The position numbers were made by a program, and so were the translations under genes. Below are positions 1 to 8,644 of a stretch of 27,031 bases of DNA, in pieces. The DNA comes from Bigelowiella natans CCMP2755. Lineage: Eukaryota; Cercozoa; Chlorarachniophyceae. The DNA lies in contig ADNK01003156.1 of assembly GCA_000320545.1 (NCBI GenBank), positions 1 through 27,031 on the forward strand, given 5' to 3'. The number at the start of each line of letters is the position of its first letter. Positions within the stretch are counted from its first letter, which is position 1. The notes beneath the pieces were generated by a model. The model did no database searches, had not been told where the DNA came from, and saw only the letters and a list, made by a program, of their open reading frames with translations.

Positions 1-62
1 GAAAAGAGGAACACCATCTTCACACAGCAATGACCACTAATAGTCAACAACGCAGCGCTTAC

Positions 63-577
63 CTCCATCTCCGGCCACTTTGGGAATTGCTGCCAGAAGT
101 AGGAGTCAATCGCAATTGTCGTGCTTACGCTCACTACTGACGATATTACACCCATACGGAGGACGCTACCCCACTGGAATCGCCCGAGGAGGAGCTGCAC
201 GAGACAAAGAGGTAAAGTTGCGGGAAAAGATACAACATCATCACCATCGTCACCACCACCACCACCATTATGATCATCATCATGTTCATTATCCCTATTA
301 ACCATCATCATATGCACTATAGATTCTATCGTCCCTTTCAATCGCAGTTTGGTAATTACAATACCGAAGAAAGGAGTAGCGGTGCTGCCAGCAGGATGCA
401 ATCGGCCCTGAAGATGGAGCATGCGCACGCGAGGAAACTCACGCACTCGCCTCCTCGATCTTTCATCCAGGAAGATAAGGCAAGGTTCATCAGAGCCAAT
501 GCAAATCTGGATGGAAAGAAGGAAAAGCGTTTGATTTCCATGTATACGGTGGACACACATTTCATTTTGAATATTCT

Positions 578-616
<39 letters not shown>

Positions 617-1255
617 AACCCTAGTTTTCCTCCGCTCGCCACCCTATATAATTCCCTACGTGTTTGCTAGCGGGCGCGACATGTAGAAGGGGAGATGAAA
701 CTGGCAGCAACATACGAGCGCTGTGAACACAGATGAGTAGAACCGATAGCGACTCCCCTGTCCCCCTAACGTGCTCGCGAAGAATGATCTCCGGAACTGC
801 CCGAGGCTAAGGCTCGAAATACCTCCTAACACTAACCGCGCCGCAAATAGTTGGTTCGGCTTCGAAAGCCGCAGAATAAGCGAAATCGGTTTGACAATAA
901 TCGAGAGTATAATCGGTCCTACGAAGGTTCTGGGCACCACTCCAGGAAACTCGAAATGATCATATGACGGCAAGGCTGATTGCTGATGAGGGGTGGGTAG
1001 ACGGAAGAGGTGAGGTTTATATATTCAGCACAAAAAATGAAGCATAGCCGCGTGTGGCCGCCGTTTCGATGGAATTCTGCTGCAGTTTTACAGAGATTGG
1101 GGTGACAGAACCTTAACGCCGAAGGTGAGGATATCGTGTGTAGCCTGTGTGTTGAAGCTTTCCTCGACCTTTGTGTAAGGGCAGAGCCACAACAACACAC
1201 CTACGAACCAGAAGGTGATGGTATCCAGCCCGAAGTCCCACCAGTCCGAAACCAT
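63..1255 (-). CDS. ALG12: ALG12-type alpha-1,6-mannosyltransferase, 5' part only (runs off left edge)
   Basis: Family GT22 enzyme of the ER membrane that adds the eighth mannose to the lumenal dolichol-linked N-glycan precursor. Exon model on the minus strand: 1112..1255 (start ATG at 1255; an in-frame stop lies just upstream), 660..982, 365..506, 63..194; all junctions are GT-AG and keep phase. The first donor could also be at 1117, giving two residues fewer. The translation (247 codons) carries family signatures in order: PYTKVEESFN near residue 30 (the acidic pair is conserved in GT22), YDHFEFPGVVPRTF near residue 55, QFHLPFYMSR before the third exon, a TFALAL..FRAD stretch, and DSYFW near the end. 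Alternating hydrophobic segments fit a polytopic protein. The family is about 490 residues, so roughly half is present. After 63 a donor (GTAAGC) leads off the window. The motif order makes ALG12 much more likely than the related ALG9 or PIG-B. Confidence 0.88.
195..364 (-). other. ALG12 intron 3 with CAC/CAT triplet-rich tract
   Basis: The 170-nt intron between exons 3 and 4 contains an imperfect CAC/CAT triplet tract (about 237..312). This tract creates His-rich and Ile-rich translations on the plus strand. It is intronic low-complexity DNA, not a separate gene. Confidence 0.7.
581..612. repeat. (CT)n microsatellite in ALG12 intron 2
   Basis: An uninterrupted CT dinucleotide run of about 32 nt. 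It lies inside the intron between ALG12 exons 2 and 3 (507..659), so on the transcribed strand it is a purine (AG)n tract not far upstream of the acceptor. Confidence 0.9.
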
Positions 1256-1748
1256 GCGTAGTATTTCCCCGACTCAATCAGCAGCGCGGTTCCGGGGGGC
1301 GGAGATGAGGCAACCCGATTTCCGCGTCATCAACTTGATGGGCATAAACGCAGGGCATTTTCTCCAAACGGTATCCGAAATTCTGAGATTTCTTGTCGAC
1401 AAGAGATACAGAAGGGTTTCACAACTGACGACATCACCTAAATCCAAATTTTCTCTACGAATGCGCTTTCTACCTTCGCGAACCCTTGTTTTATGCTAAG
1501 AATTCCGTCAGAGAAGATATTATCATACGACTCCTATTTAGCCTTGATTTAGGCTGCGACAACGCTGTTCAACATGGTTTCGCAGGGGGAAAACTGAATA
1601 TTGCGCGATGATGTAGCGCTTCGATCGTCTTAGTTGTTGCTACGGTACATTAGATATTCGAACATATCTGACGAGATCGAGATACCCAGAACTCAAAACT
1701 CTTCCTCCAACCAACCCTTCCTCTCAAGCAACCCTTCCTAGAGCAAAC
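1256..1748. promoter_or_regulatory. Shared divergent promoter region of ALG12 and GST
   Basis: This 493-bp gap separates the start codons of ALG12 (leftward) and the GST gene (rightward), so both promoters must lie here. No clear TATA box was found. A pyrimidine-rich stretch with repeated CCAACCCTTCC-like words lies directly before the GST ATG (about 1700..1740) and may be 5' UTR. The ORF at 1215..1499 lies antisense to the ALG12 start and looks spurious. Confidence 0.5.
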
Positions 1749-2673
1749 ATGTCCAAACCCATCCTTTTCAAGTGTGACGTCTCCGCTAACAGCGTTTCAA
1801 CCATTGCTTTCAATGCCTACTCTGAAATGAAGTGTGAGGAGAAGGTCAGTCGCGTAGCTTCTCACAGGGATGGTGATGATCTGACGCACGTCGTTTTTTC
1901 CAGTTCGTGGATCTCTTGAAAGGGGAGTCCAGGACCAAGGAATTCATTGCTATGAACCCCATGCACGTTTGTCCTACCTTGAAATTGTCAGACGATGTCG
2001 CTGTGTGGGAGTCGAATGCAATCCTCCGTTACATGGGAAATGCAACTAAAAAGGGATACCCTGCGGACCTTGTCCAGCGTGCCAAGGTAGTACTTATCTT
2101 GTTACGACATTTCAAGTGAATCCTGAATTTACCTTCATCGTCCACTAGGTTGACATGATCTTGGACTACCGCCAATGCGGTCTATATCCTGCAGTATCAA
2201 AAGTTGCCTACCCCCTCCTTGGATTCGCCGGTGCTGCCACCGCTGAGGAGACAAAGAAAAACAAAGAGGCATTGGAAGTCGAGATTAAAAAGTGAGACGT
2301 TTTAAAAATCAACTCGTGTATGAGTATTGTCACTAATCGTTTATCGTATTTGCTATCATTCAGCTGTGCTGATGCATTCCTGAAGGAGGGCAAATTCCTT
2401 GGAGGCAATGCGGAACCCACTATTGCCGACTTTTCAATCGTATCAGCTCTGGAGTTTGCGAAAGTTGTCAAGGTTTCTACCCATTTAACACCTTGGATGA
2501 TAGTAGCTAATTTTTGGTCAAACTTTTCGCTCGCACGTTCTACTTTTCAGGGAATCAAGATCGACAGCAGGGTCACCGAATATCTCGAACGATTCTACAA
2601 AGCCGTCCCTGTTTGGGCCAAATCCGCCGGAATATGCCAAGGCTACGTCAAGGGTCAGCTTGAAAAGCAATAA
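1749..2673 (+). CDS. Cytosolic glutathione S-transferase, five exons, 217 aa
   Basis: Conjugates glutathione to electrophiles or acts as a peroxidase; a soluble two-domain enzyme. Exons 1749..1844, 1904..2086, 2149..2291, 2364..2472 and 2551..2673 join with GT-AG introns of 59, 62, 72 and 78 nt and give 218 codons including the stop, close to the usual 200-230 residues. The thioredoxin-like N-terminal domain (about residues 4-75) shows the cis-proline motif VCPTL and the glutathione-binding acidic-Ser motif in WESNAILRYM. A Ser-rich SANSVST stretch near residue 12 is where theta/delta-type enzymes place the catalytic Ser. The helical C-terminal domain includes LDYRQCGLYP and the N-capping stretch PTIADFSIV. 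A theta/delta/phi-like class is most likely but the class is not certain. The gene is divergent from ALG12. AATAAA words at 2864..2873 are candidate polyadenylation signals, about 190 nt after the stop. Confidence 0.88.
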
Positions 2674-4752
2674 GCGCCGGCAGAATCAAACATGCCATCG
2701 GTTTGATTTTGATGATGCCGCAGCGCCGCTACCGCAAAATTTCGAATGCGTGCTCGCAATGATGGACTGCCTGCCTGATGATGCAAACGTTGACGAACCC
2801 GAGAAGTGAGACTCTGATTTATTGACTGACATCCTTGCATGTCTGCGTCATTGTGTGCCATGCAATAAATAAATAGCTCTTGGCCATTTATGACCATCAT
2901 CATCATCATCAGGCGTGCAGATTGTTGTCTTCACCATCATTACCTCCGTTAACAAAATGAAGCATTTGCATGAGGCAGCGCACACATCTAGACGTAGCGC
3001 ATGCTTCTTCGTGCAACCACGTGCACGAGAGCTGCATGCCGCCCATCATTGCACGCATGGATCATATTGTACGTATATGCGAGCACCAATAATAATATAG
3101 TGGCAGACGCAGCAGGCTACTTGCATGTCGCGGCGCTCTAATTTGCGCGAACTCATTGCGTTGTCACGCGGCCATCATCAATGGCTAGCCTGCGAGCACG
3201 CCGTTGCTACGCTGTTGGTGGATGATTCTGCTGCCATCTGCGTCACTGCGTCGATCTGCCAGCACAGATCTCAGAAGCTGTGCGCTCGCTATGCAATGCA
3301 TGGATGTGATTTGAAAGTTGAGAAGAAAATAAAATAAGTTGAAAAAAGAAAATGAACATTTTTGAGGCAATGGCTGCCAAGCGTTTGTATTCAGCCATGT
3401 TCGATGATTCTTGGACCTCCATCATCCAAGTCTTTGCATTCTGGATGCAAGATGTGCTGTTGAAGCTCAATTCTGAATGTCAAAGAGGATGGATGCTCAA
3501 TGATTATGTCCGAAATCAAAATGAAAAAAAATGGACAGCACGTGGTGAAAGTGATTGTGGCAAGGTGGGATTCTTCGGCGGAACATTGCAGAAGCAACAG
3601 GCAACTTTTGACACATATTTTTCCATGTTTCCTCATCATCCCAATGCAATGCGGGATGCATGCACACGTCGTGCGCGCATGTATATCGGCTGCTTGTACG
3701 ACGACGACGGCATGCAAATTTTGAAAAATGTAGGTGCAGCGCATGGGCACTTTCCAACACTGTGTGTCTTTGGCAATTTGTCAATTCGGCAAATTGCAAT
3801 GCAATTGCAGTGCTAGTCACCACATGATAGACATGCAATACACAATATATATAATATATATAGTGTATACATGCAATACACAATATATATAATATATATA
3901 GTGTATTGCTGTGTCTATTATCCACAAGTCATGGAGGCTGCATTGTCGCACGCAAGCAAAATCCCCGATGTTGTCAACAATGCATTCAAATTGTCTCTGC
4001 TGCCTAGCAACATGTCAACGACAATGCAACTTGTGTTCACAATGTCAATGACAACATATAAACATGACTTGCACTTGCACGACGTGTGTTTTGAAATCAA
4101 TTGATTCCTCAAAGCACATTTTTGTAGGCACATGCTGATGATTTCAAACAGACAGTGTCAATGAGAATCTCATGTTGTCAACTATACAACAGCTACACGT
4201 GTCATGTTGTTGACAACACATGTTTAGAACACATGCTGCTACAATGTGACACAGTGTCGACAGTGCATGTTTTGAACTTGTGGTGCACTCACGAAAACGA
4301 CAAAATGTCAAATTGTCACAATGTTGTCAAGTAGGTAGCCATGACTAGATGAACGACATGCATTTGCATGCGCGCTGTGTCGATGCATGTTACGTTGCTC
4401 GTTGTTGTCATCAAGCCTACGTTACACAATTTGAATTTCATTACGCTATGACTAAACATGTAGGTACATGTAAAAAATATAGTGTAAATAATTTATATGA
4501 TATATATAGTATATACTGCATATACTGTGTCTATTGCTATGCTACAACAAGTGCTGCATTGCGCGCGAAAACTCTTTCTATTTCATCACATATGTACGAT
4601 ACCGCAGCGCATGCATGTAGCTAAATACCCTGTAAAATTATTATATATGTCTATATTTATTGACATCTACTGGCGGTAATTTGATTATTATATTTACATC
4701 AATTTATATCGGAAGCGTTTCTTGATAGTTGTAACAAACATATCCATATTCT
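2674..4752. other. Long intergenic stretch, AT-rich and repeat-rich, no supported gene
   Basis: About 2.1 kb between convergent genes (GST and the tail-anchored protein). It is rich in TGCATG/GCATGC words, TTGTCA-type words (about 3960..4335) and TATA-type dinucleotide runs. Several overlapping open frames (for example 3352..3816 on plus, 3391..3750 and 3497..3925 on minus) are open on both strands over the same bases. None shows a recognisable motif, so they are treated as chance ORFs in stop-poor DNA. Confidence 0.6.
3831..3906. repeat. Two exact 38-bp tandem copies of a near-palindromic AT-rich unit
   Basis: Unit 1 is 3831..3868 and unit 2 is 3869..3906, identical by eye. Each starts with ACATGCAATACAC and ends with a TATATAGTGTAT arm. 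The inner part of each unit is an imperfect inverted repeat (about 13 of 14 arm positions pair). A looser relative lies near 4480..4535. Confidence 0.85.
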
Positions 4753-5385
4753 CTAGCTTAGATTTTTCAAGGTAAGAACGACCAAAAGCAGCGATAAAAT
4801 TGACAACACTGCAATAGCAATCTGATTGATCATAGGAGCTGGGTCACTGGTTTCATCTACCCATCCTATTGTCAAGTAAAGAAAATGAACTTGATTCGCA
4901 TGAATACCATATCTAACATTGCACTAATTTATCGCAGCTGCTGATGTCTTCCATGAGGATATACATAGATACCGTGAAATATGCATTTAGGGTAGACGAT
5001 TTTTTGAGCAGAATTAAGAGATGGTGATTATGCAGCATGGCATTTCGTACCACTTCATGATAGGAAAAAATGAGAAAGCCAGAAACGTCACACCACCACG
5101 AAGGCACATGTACCTTTGTCGCGGTACTTTCCACTCAACGGCTGTCCGTTCTCATCCTCGAAGTTGTTCGCCTCCAACTGACAATGAGTGATAGTGAAGG
5201 TGATGATCACATGTCTGTCAATAGATTCTCGTCCTCTTTTTCTCCCCCACTCCCCCGATCACATGTTGTCCCTCGTTATATCGTCAGTTTGTTCGACTGC
5301 ATTGATTCTATCAAGGTGCTCGTACCTCAAGGACGACTGTCCGCTTGGGATCATCAAGATTGATTTCCTTGATGTCTCCAGCCAT
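4753..5385 (-). CDS. Small predicted tail-anchored membrane protein, three exons, 78 aa
   Basis: Not recognised as a known family. Minus-strand exons 5326..5385 (ATG at 5385), 5114..5177 and 4753..4865 (stop TAG) join with GT-AG introns of 148 and 248 nt, and the phase is kept at both junctions (60 + 64 + 113 = 237 nt). The protein has an acidic, hydrophilic N-terminal part of about 53 residues (starting MAGDIKEINLDD) and one C-terminal hydrophobic segment of about 20 residues (INQIAIAVLSILSLLLVVLT), followed by a short KNLS end: a tail-anchor layout. There is no cleavable N-terminal signal. An upstream 27-codon ORF (ATG at 5685) lies in the presumed leader. The exact phase fit supports a real gene; an extra exon inside the 248-nt intron is possible. 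Confidence 0.6.
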
Positions 5386-6421
5386 GGTACCCATCCCCTT
5401 TTAGTTATCAAATCAATTTGGTTAGGCTGGCGTCTTTCATTCGAAAAGACACGAGAAAGAAGGTGTCCACAAGTTTGTTATAAAATCTTTGACCATAGAT
5501 ATGAGCTGTCGTACGCCGGACCAATCTACTCCCCTCTTCTCCTCCTCTTTCTCTTCAACTGCTTGTTGGTCAGTGTCGCCTTCACTCTCAGCACGACATC
5601 TCAAAAAGTGCGGAGAGTAGCGAGGCGATCGCGGAGATGTGAAGCGATGGCTTGTCCTACGGAGCAGAGGGCTTGCGCGGCCATGGCTGCACGTAAAAAT
5701 CTAGTTCGAAAATGGAAATATATAGGATTCAACGAGATTTCTTTACCTAGATCTCATAGACACGGGACGATAACTTCCGCCATGGACAGAACCTAGAAAT
5801 GGACGAAACGAAGGGGCAATGGAAGTCTCACAAACAATGGCGCGTTTCCAACGAATAACATAAAGAAGGTCGTTCTCACCCTTAGTCGCCACGAGCACGA
5901 AGAGCAGCCAGAACAACATCGACTAGCCAACAGAAAACAACGCAACGCTGTGAGTTTCAGGCGCAAAAGACAGCAGCGTCGGAATGAGGAGGAAGAGGGG
6001 GGATTACAGTAGGCAGGCAAGAGAAGTGGTTCCGAGCTTTGCTGTGCTGGTTCTCGTTGTTTGTCGTCGACCACGTATCCAGCGTTGCGACTTAACTTTC
6101 CAGTCGATTCGCACCTCATTTGAGGCTTGCGACTTGCAAAATACATTCGATTCCTGGAAAAAGAACGAAGCCACTGCTCGCGTTTTGGTAAAAATATACA
6201 ACTGGAAACATCTTAAGTAGAAACTACATACCCTGGACCGTAATGAGATCTGCGAATTCTGCTTTAACAGGCTGGCTTTCACAGCCCTACGTATAATTTG
6301 TGACATATTTTGGGTATTGTTACCGCTGTACGATTTCCGTTCTGGACTCCCATCCCCCCCTCACCAAACTCTCCTCGTACTCAACTGGGTGAATTCCTCA
6401 GTAGAGGAGGGGAATTTTACC
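5386..6421. other. Divergent intergenic region with uORF-like frames
   Basis: About 1 kb between the start codons of two divergent genes (5385 leftward, 6422 rightward), presumably containing both promoters and leaders. ORFs such as 5793..6146 (-), 6004..6306 (-) and 5984..6220 (+) overlap each other and show only low-complexity Arg/Ser/Cys composition. A small unresolved gene or first exon cannot be excluded (for example ATG at 5798 with a TTAG acceptor near 5885). No TATA box stands out. Confidence 0.4.
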
Positions 6422-7342
6422 ATGTCGCTGAGGTTGCATTCGCACGAAATACGTGGATTCTTGTTATCTACGGTGAGCCAACAAGTTCATCGCCACATTT
6501 TTCACGTTGCTTCTCGATTACACACGACTACTTACCTATAGGTCCTGGCGAGCTGCCTCATGCCCTGCGTACAGTCAAGACGACCGACTTCTCAAGCAAG
6601 AAAGCCACTTGTCGCATGCTCGAATTTTTTGGCTCAACGGACTTCGTTGATGGCAGCAACTACAGCCTCTCCCTTCCTCTCAAGGAAGGCATCGAGGAGC
6701 TCGCGACTGATGTTCATCCTGGCACAGCAGCAGGACGGAGAGAACAACAGGCAGAAACAACAGGAGGTTGACTGGGAGGGCGAATTCAGCAGGTCTTCAT
6801 GTTGTTCTTCCTGCTCTACAAAATCATGAACCAATGTAATCGTTGTCACCGTCACGAACATCCTAGTCATATTCGTTTGGCATCGTCGCCTCATAATCAT
6901 CTTCATCACAACCTCGTCCGCCTCGCGCAGAGTACGACAGCAACGGGAAGAAGACAATAAACCGATCAATACGCTGCAGAAGCAGGGGTAGAAATGTTTA
7001 AATGGATACACACCTTTTTCCAAACGACCTATCTCATACCCAATTTTCAAATGTTAGTTGCATGATTTATCCCTATCGCTTTTCTCTCCACTTCCTCCTC
7101 ACACACTAAAGTTCCCCCTTATTTTGAATTACCAGTGGGAAGCTCCTAGAAAACGCCAAGAATATCGATTTAAAGATGCCAAAATTTGAGGGCCCAGGAA
7201 AGGGTAATGTTGAACAATTCACGGAACTACTGTTTCTGAATATACAATCAATATATACTCTTGTGACATTCGTCGAGTGATATGGAACACCCACATTGTT
7301 TTACGGGTTCCTTTTCATCGTAGCCAGCGACTTGACACTCGA

Positions 7343-7384
<42 letters not shown>

Positions 7385-7546
7385 TAAAATACCTTTCTCA
7401 ACCTGATTACCACCCTCCACCCCGTCCCTCGCATAGTCCACTCATCTTTTTTTAAAAATATTACAGAAGCTGGATTCAACCCCGAATTCAACCCAACAGT
7501 TTTGTTTGCGATTCTGGCCTTGGTAGTATTATCCACTTTGAAATAA
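6422..7546 (+). CDS. Candidate plastid-targeted small membrane protein, four exons, 149 aa
   Basis: Family not recognised. Exons 6422..6472, 6542..6792, 7136..7203 and 7467..7546 join with GT-AG introns of 69, 343 and 263 nt. All phases fit (51 + 251 + 68 + 80 = 450 nt). Residues about 10-28 form a signal-peptide-like hydrophobic stretch (RGFLLSTVLASCLMPCVQS). Residues about 29-75 are rich in Ser, Arg, Thr and Ala with few acids, like a transit peptide. The likely mature part is hydrophilic (NIDLKMPKFEGPGKEAGFNP) and ends in one membrane segment (TVLFAILALVVLSTLK). This layout suits a thylakoid or other plastid membrane protein of a secondary-plastid alga, but the location is inferred from composition only. 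No clear Phe at the predicted cleavage site was seen. An AATAAA overlaps the stop codon (7542..7547). Confidence 0.6.
7349..7381. repeat. (TA)n microsatellite in intron 3 of the 6422..7546 gene
   Basis: A run of alternating T and A of about 33 nt lies in the last intron (7204..7466). A second long (TA)n run lies in an intron of the membrane-protein gene at 14112..16082. Confidence 0.9.
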
Positions 7547-8267
7547 AGTACATATTTTCTCGGCAACGCATTTTCTTTGTCTTTTAGTATTCCTTGTTCT
7601 TGGTGTTAACGTTGTTCTATCTGTAATGATGTGTTTCATAACAATAATTCCGCTTTGGCCACTTTGTACCCTCCTCCTGCTCCTCCCTCATATGTAGCTG
7701 GCCTTCGCCACGTCCTTACTTCAGTCCTGGCAGGCAACTGTCGCTACTTTGAAGTAGTAGAAATGCTGTGTGTGGCCTCACCAGCTATGACTAACCCATC
7801 TTCACATTGCGGTGGTGGGATATCCACCGCGTTTGGACCACAATTCGCATGATCTACAGCTGGATTGCTTCACATGTGAGCCCCACTGAATGCATTGAAA
7901 CGCTGTGATGGGATTGCACTGCTTGCCATCATCAACAAGCAAGAGAGCAGACTCTCCAACTCCCCGACAACAAGCCTGACATGAAAACCTAGAAACACTT
8001 GCGTCGCTGAATCATGATGCAATTGCAGCAGGCAGTGCAGTTCTGTGTGATCTTTGCTTGTTTTGTGCATGCGGATGCAGCAGTGACAAGTCCGACAAAG
8101 ATCAATCAACATGGTTAACAAACAGAATAACAATGGATTGTGCACGAGCATGTCGATCATGTCGCATTGAAACGATCTGGCTTTGCACACACAGCAGCAG
8201 CGATCAAAATTGCGCACTCTTGTGATTGTTGATTTTGCTTTTCGAGGATCCCCAGGTCCACTCAAGA
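7547..8267. other. Intergenic DNA up to retrotransposon element 1
   Basis: No supported gene. ORFs 7631..7852 (+) and 7870..8265 (-) have no recognisable motif. The last four bases (AAGA, 8264..8267) are one copy of the element 1 target duplication. Confidence 0.5.
8264..8267. repeat. Target site duplication AAGA, left copy, element 1
   Basis: AAGA directly before the TG end of the left LTR; its partner is at 13184..13187. Four bp is within the 4-6 bp usual for LTR elements. Confidence 0.85.
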
Positions 8268-8593
8268 TGTTGCGCGTAAGGTGTTCACAGGCCGAGGCGC
8301 TACGTGCACAAGTAGGCAGGGGGGGGGAAAGGCACGTTTGCTTCCTTTTGAAGAGTTGTGTTTATTTTTATTAAAGATTATATTTTTATTAAATCGTGCA
8401 CTGCGTAATCATTCGCGAAGCTTTCGCGAATGCCGCCGCACGTGGGGCAGCACACTTCCGGTGTGCTGCCATGAGTCCCGCCGGAACCCACGTGCCTATG
8501 CTGTATTAATATCTACGTTATCTATATTCTATATCCGCGACAACCCCTTTGTTGTCGCACGTGACTTGTGCCCGCGTAGTGGTACGCGCTACA
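8268..8593 (-). repeat. 3' LTR of element 1 (326 bp)
   Basis: Begins TGTTGCGCGTA and ends TACGCGCTACA on the plus strand; these 11-bp ends are inverted copies with one mismatch. Inside are three perfect stem-loops: 8410..8419 with 8423..8432; 8438..8446 with 8487..8495, enclosing 8446..8455 with 8461..8470; and 8537..8544 with 8551..8558. There are three CACGTG sites (8439, 8489, 8558). On the sense (minus) strand several AATAAA-type words (in 8370..8395) could serve as polyadenylation signals and AT-rich TATAT words as a promoter core. It appears identical to the other three LTRs. Confidence 0.95.
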
Positions 8594-8603
8594 CCTCCCC
8601 CAA
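8594..8603 (-). other. Polypurine tract of element 1
   Basis: On the minus strand TTGGGGGAGG sits directly against the 3' LTR, the position expected for the plus-strand DNA primer in reverse transcription. The same tract is at 16636..16645 in element 2. Confidence 0.75.
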
Positions 8604-8644
8604 GTCACGTTGCTCCTTCCTTCCTTCCTTATTCCCTTATACCT

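Noticed and set aside
80-686. Plus-strand ORFs with His- and Ile-rich stretches
   Set aside because: They lie antisense to ALG12 exons and introns; the His run comes from an intronic CAC/CAT tract.
1215-1499. 94-codon plus-strand ORF
   Set aside because: It overlaps the ALG12 start on the other strand and has no recognisable motif; it sits in the shared promoter region.
3352-3816. 154-codon plus-strand ORF with competing minus-strand ORFs
   Set aside because: The same bases are open on both strands in stop-poor DNA, with no family motif and no splice partner found.
5188-5796. 202-codon plus-strand ORF
   Set aside because: It lies antisense to exon 1 and intron 1 of the small tail-anchored gene and its upstream region; its composition is typical of a shadow frame.
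6634-7050. 138-codon minus-strand ORF
   Set aside because: It is antisense to exon 2 and an intron of the plus-strand candidate plastid gene, whose phases fit well.
7870-8265. 131-codon minus-strand ORF next to element 1
   Set aside because: No motif and no splice support; it ends just at the insertion site and could be a remnant at most.
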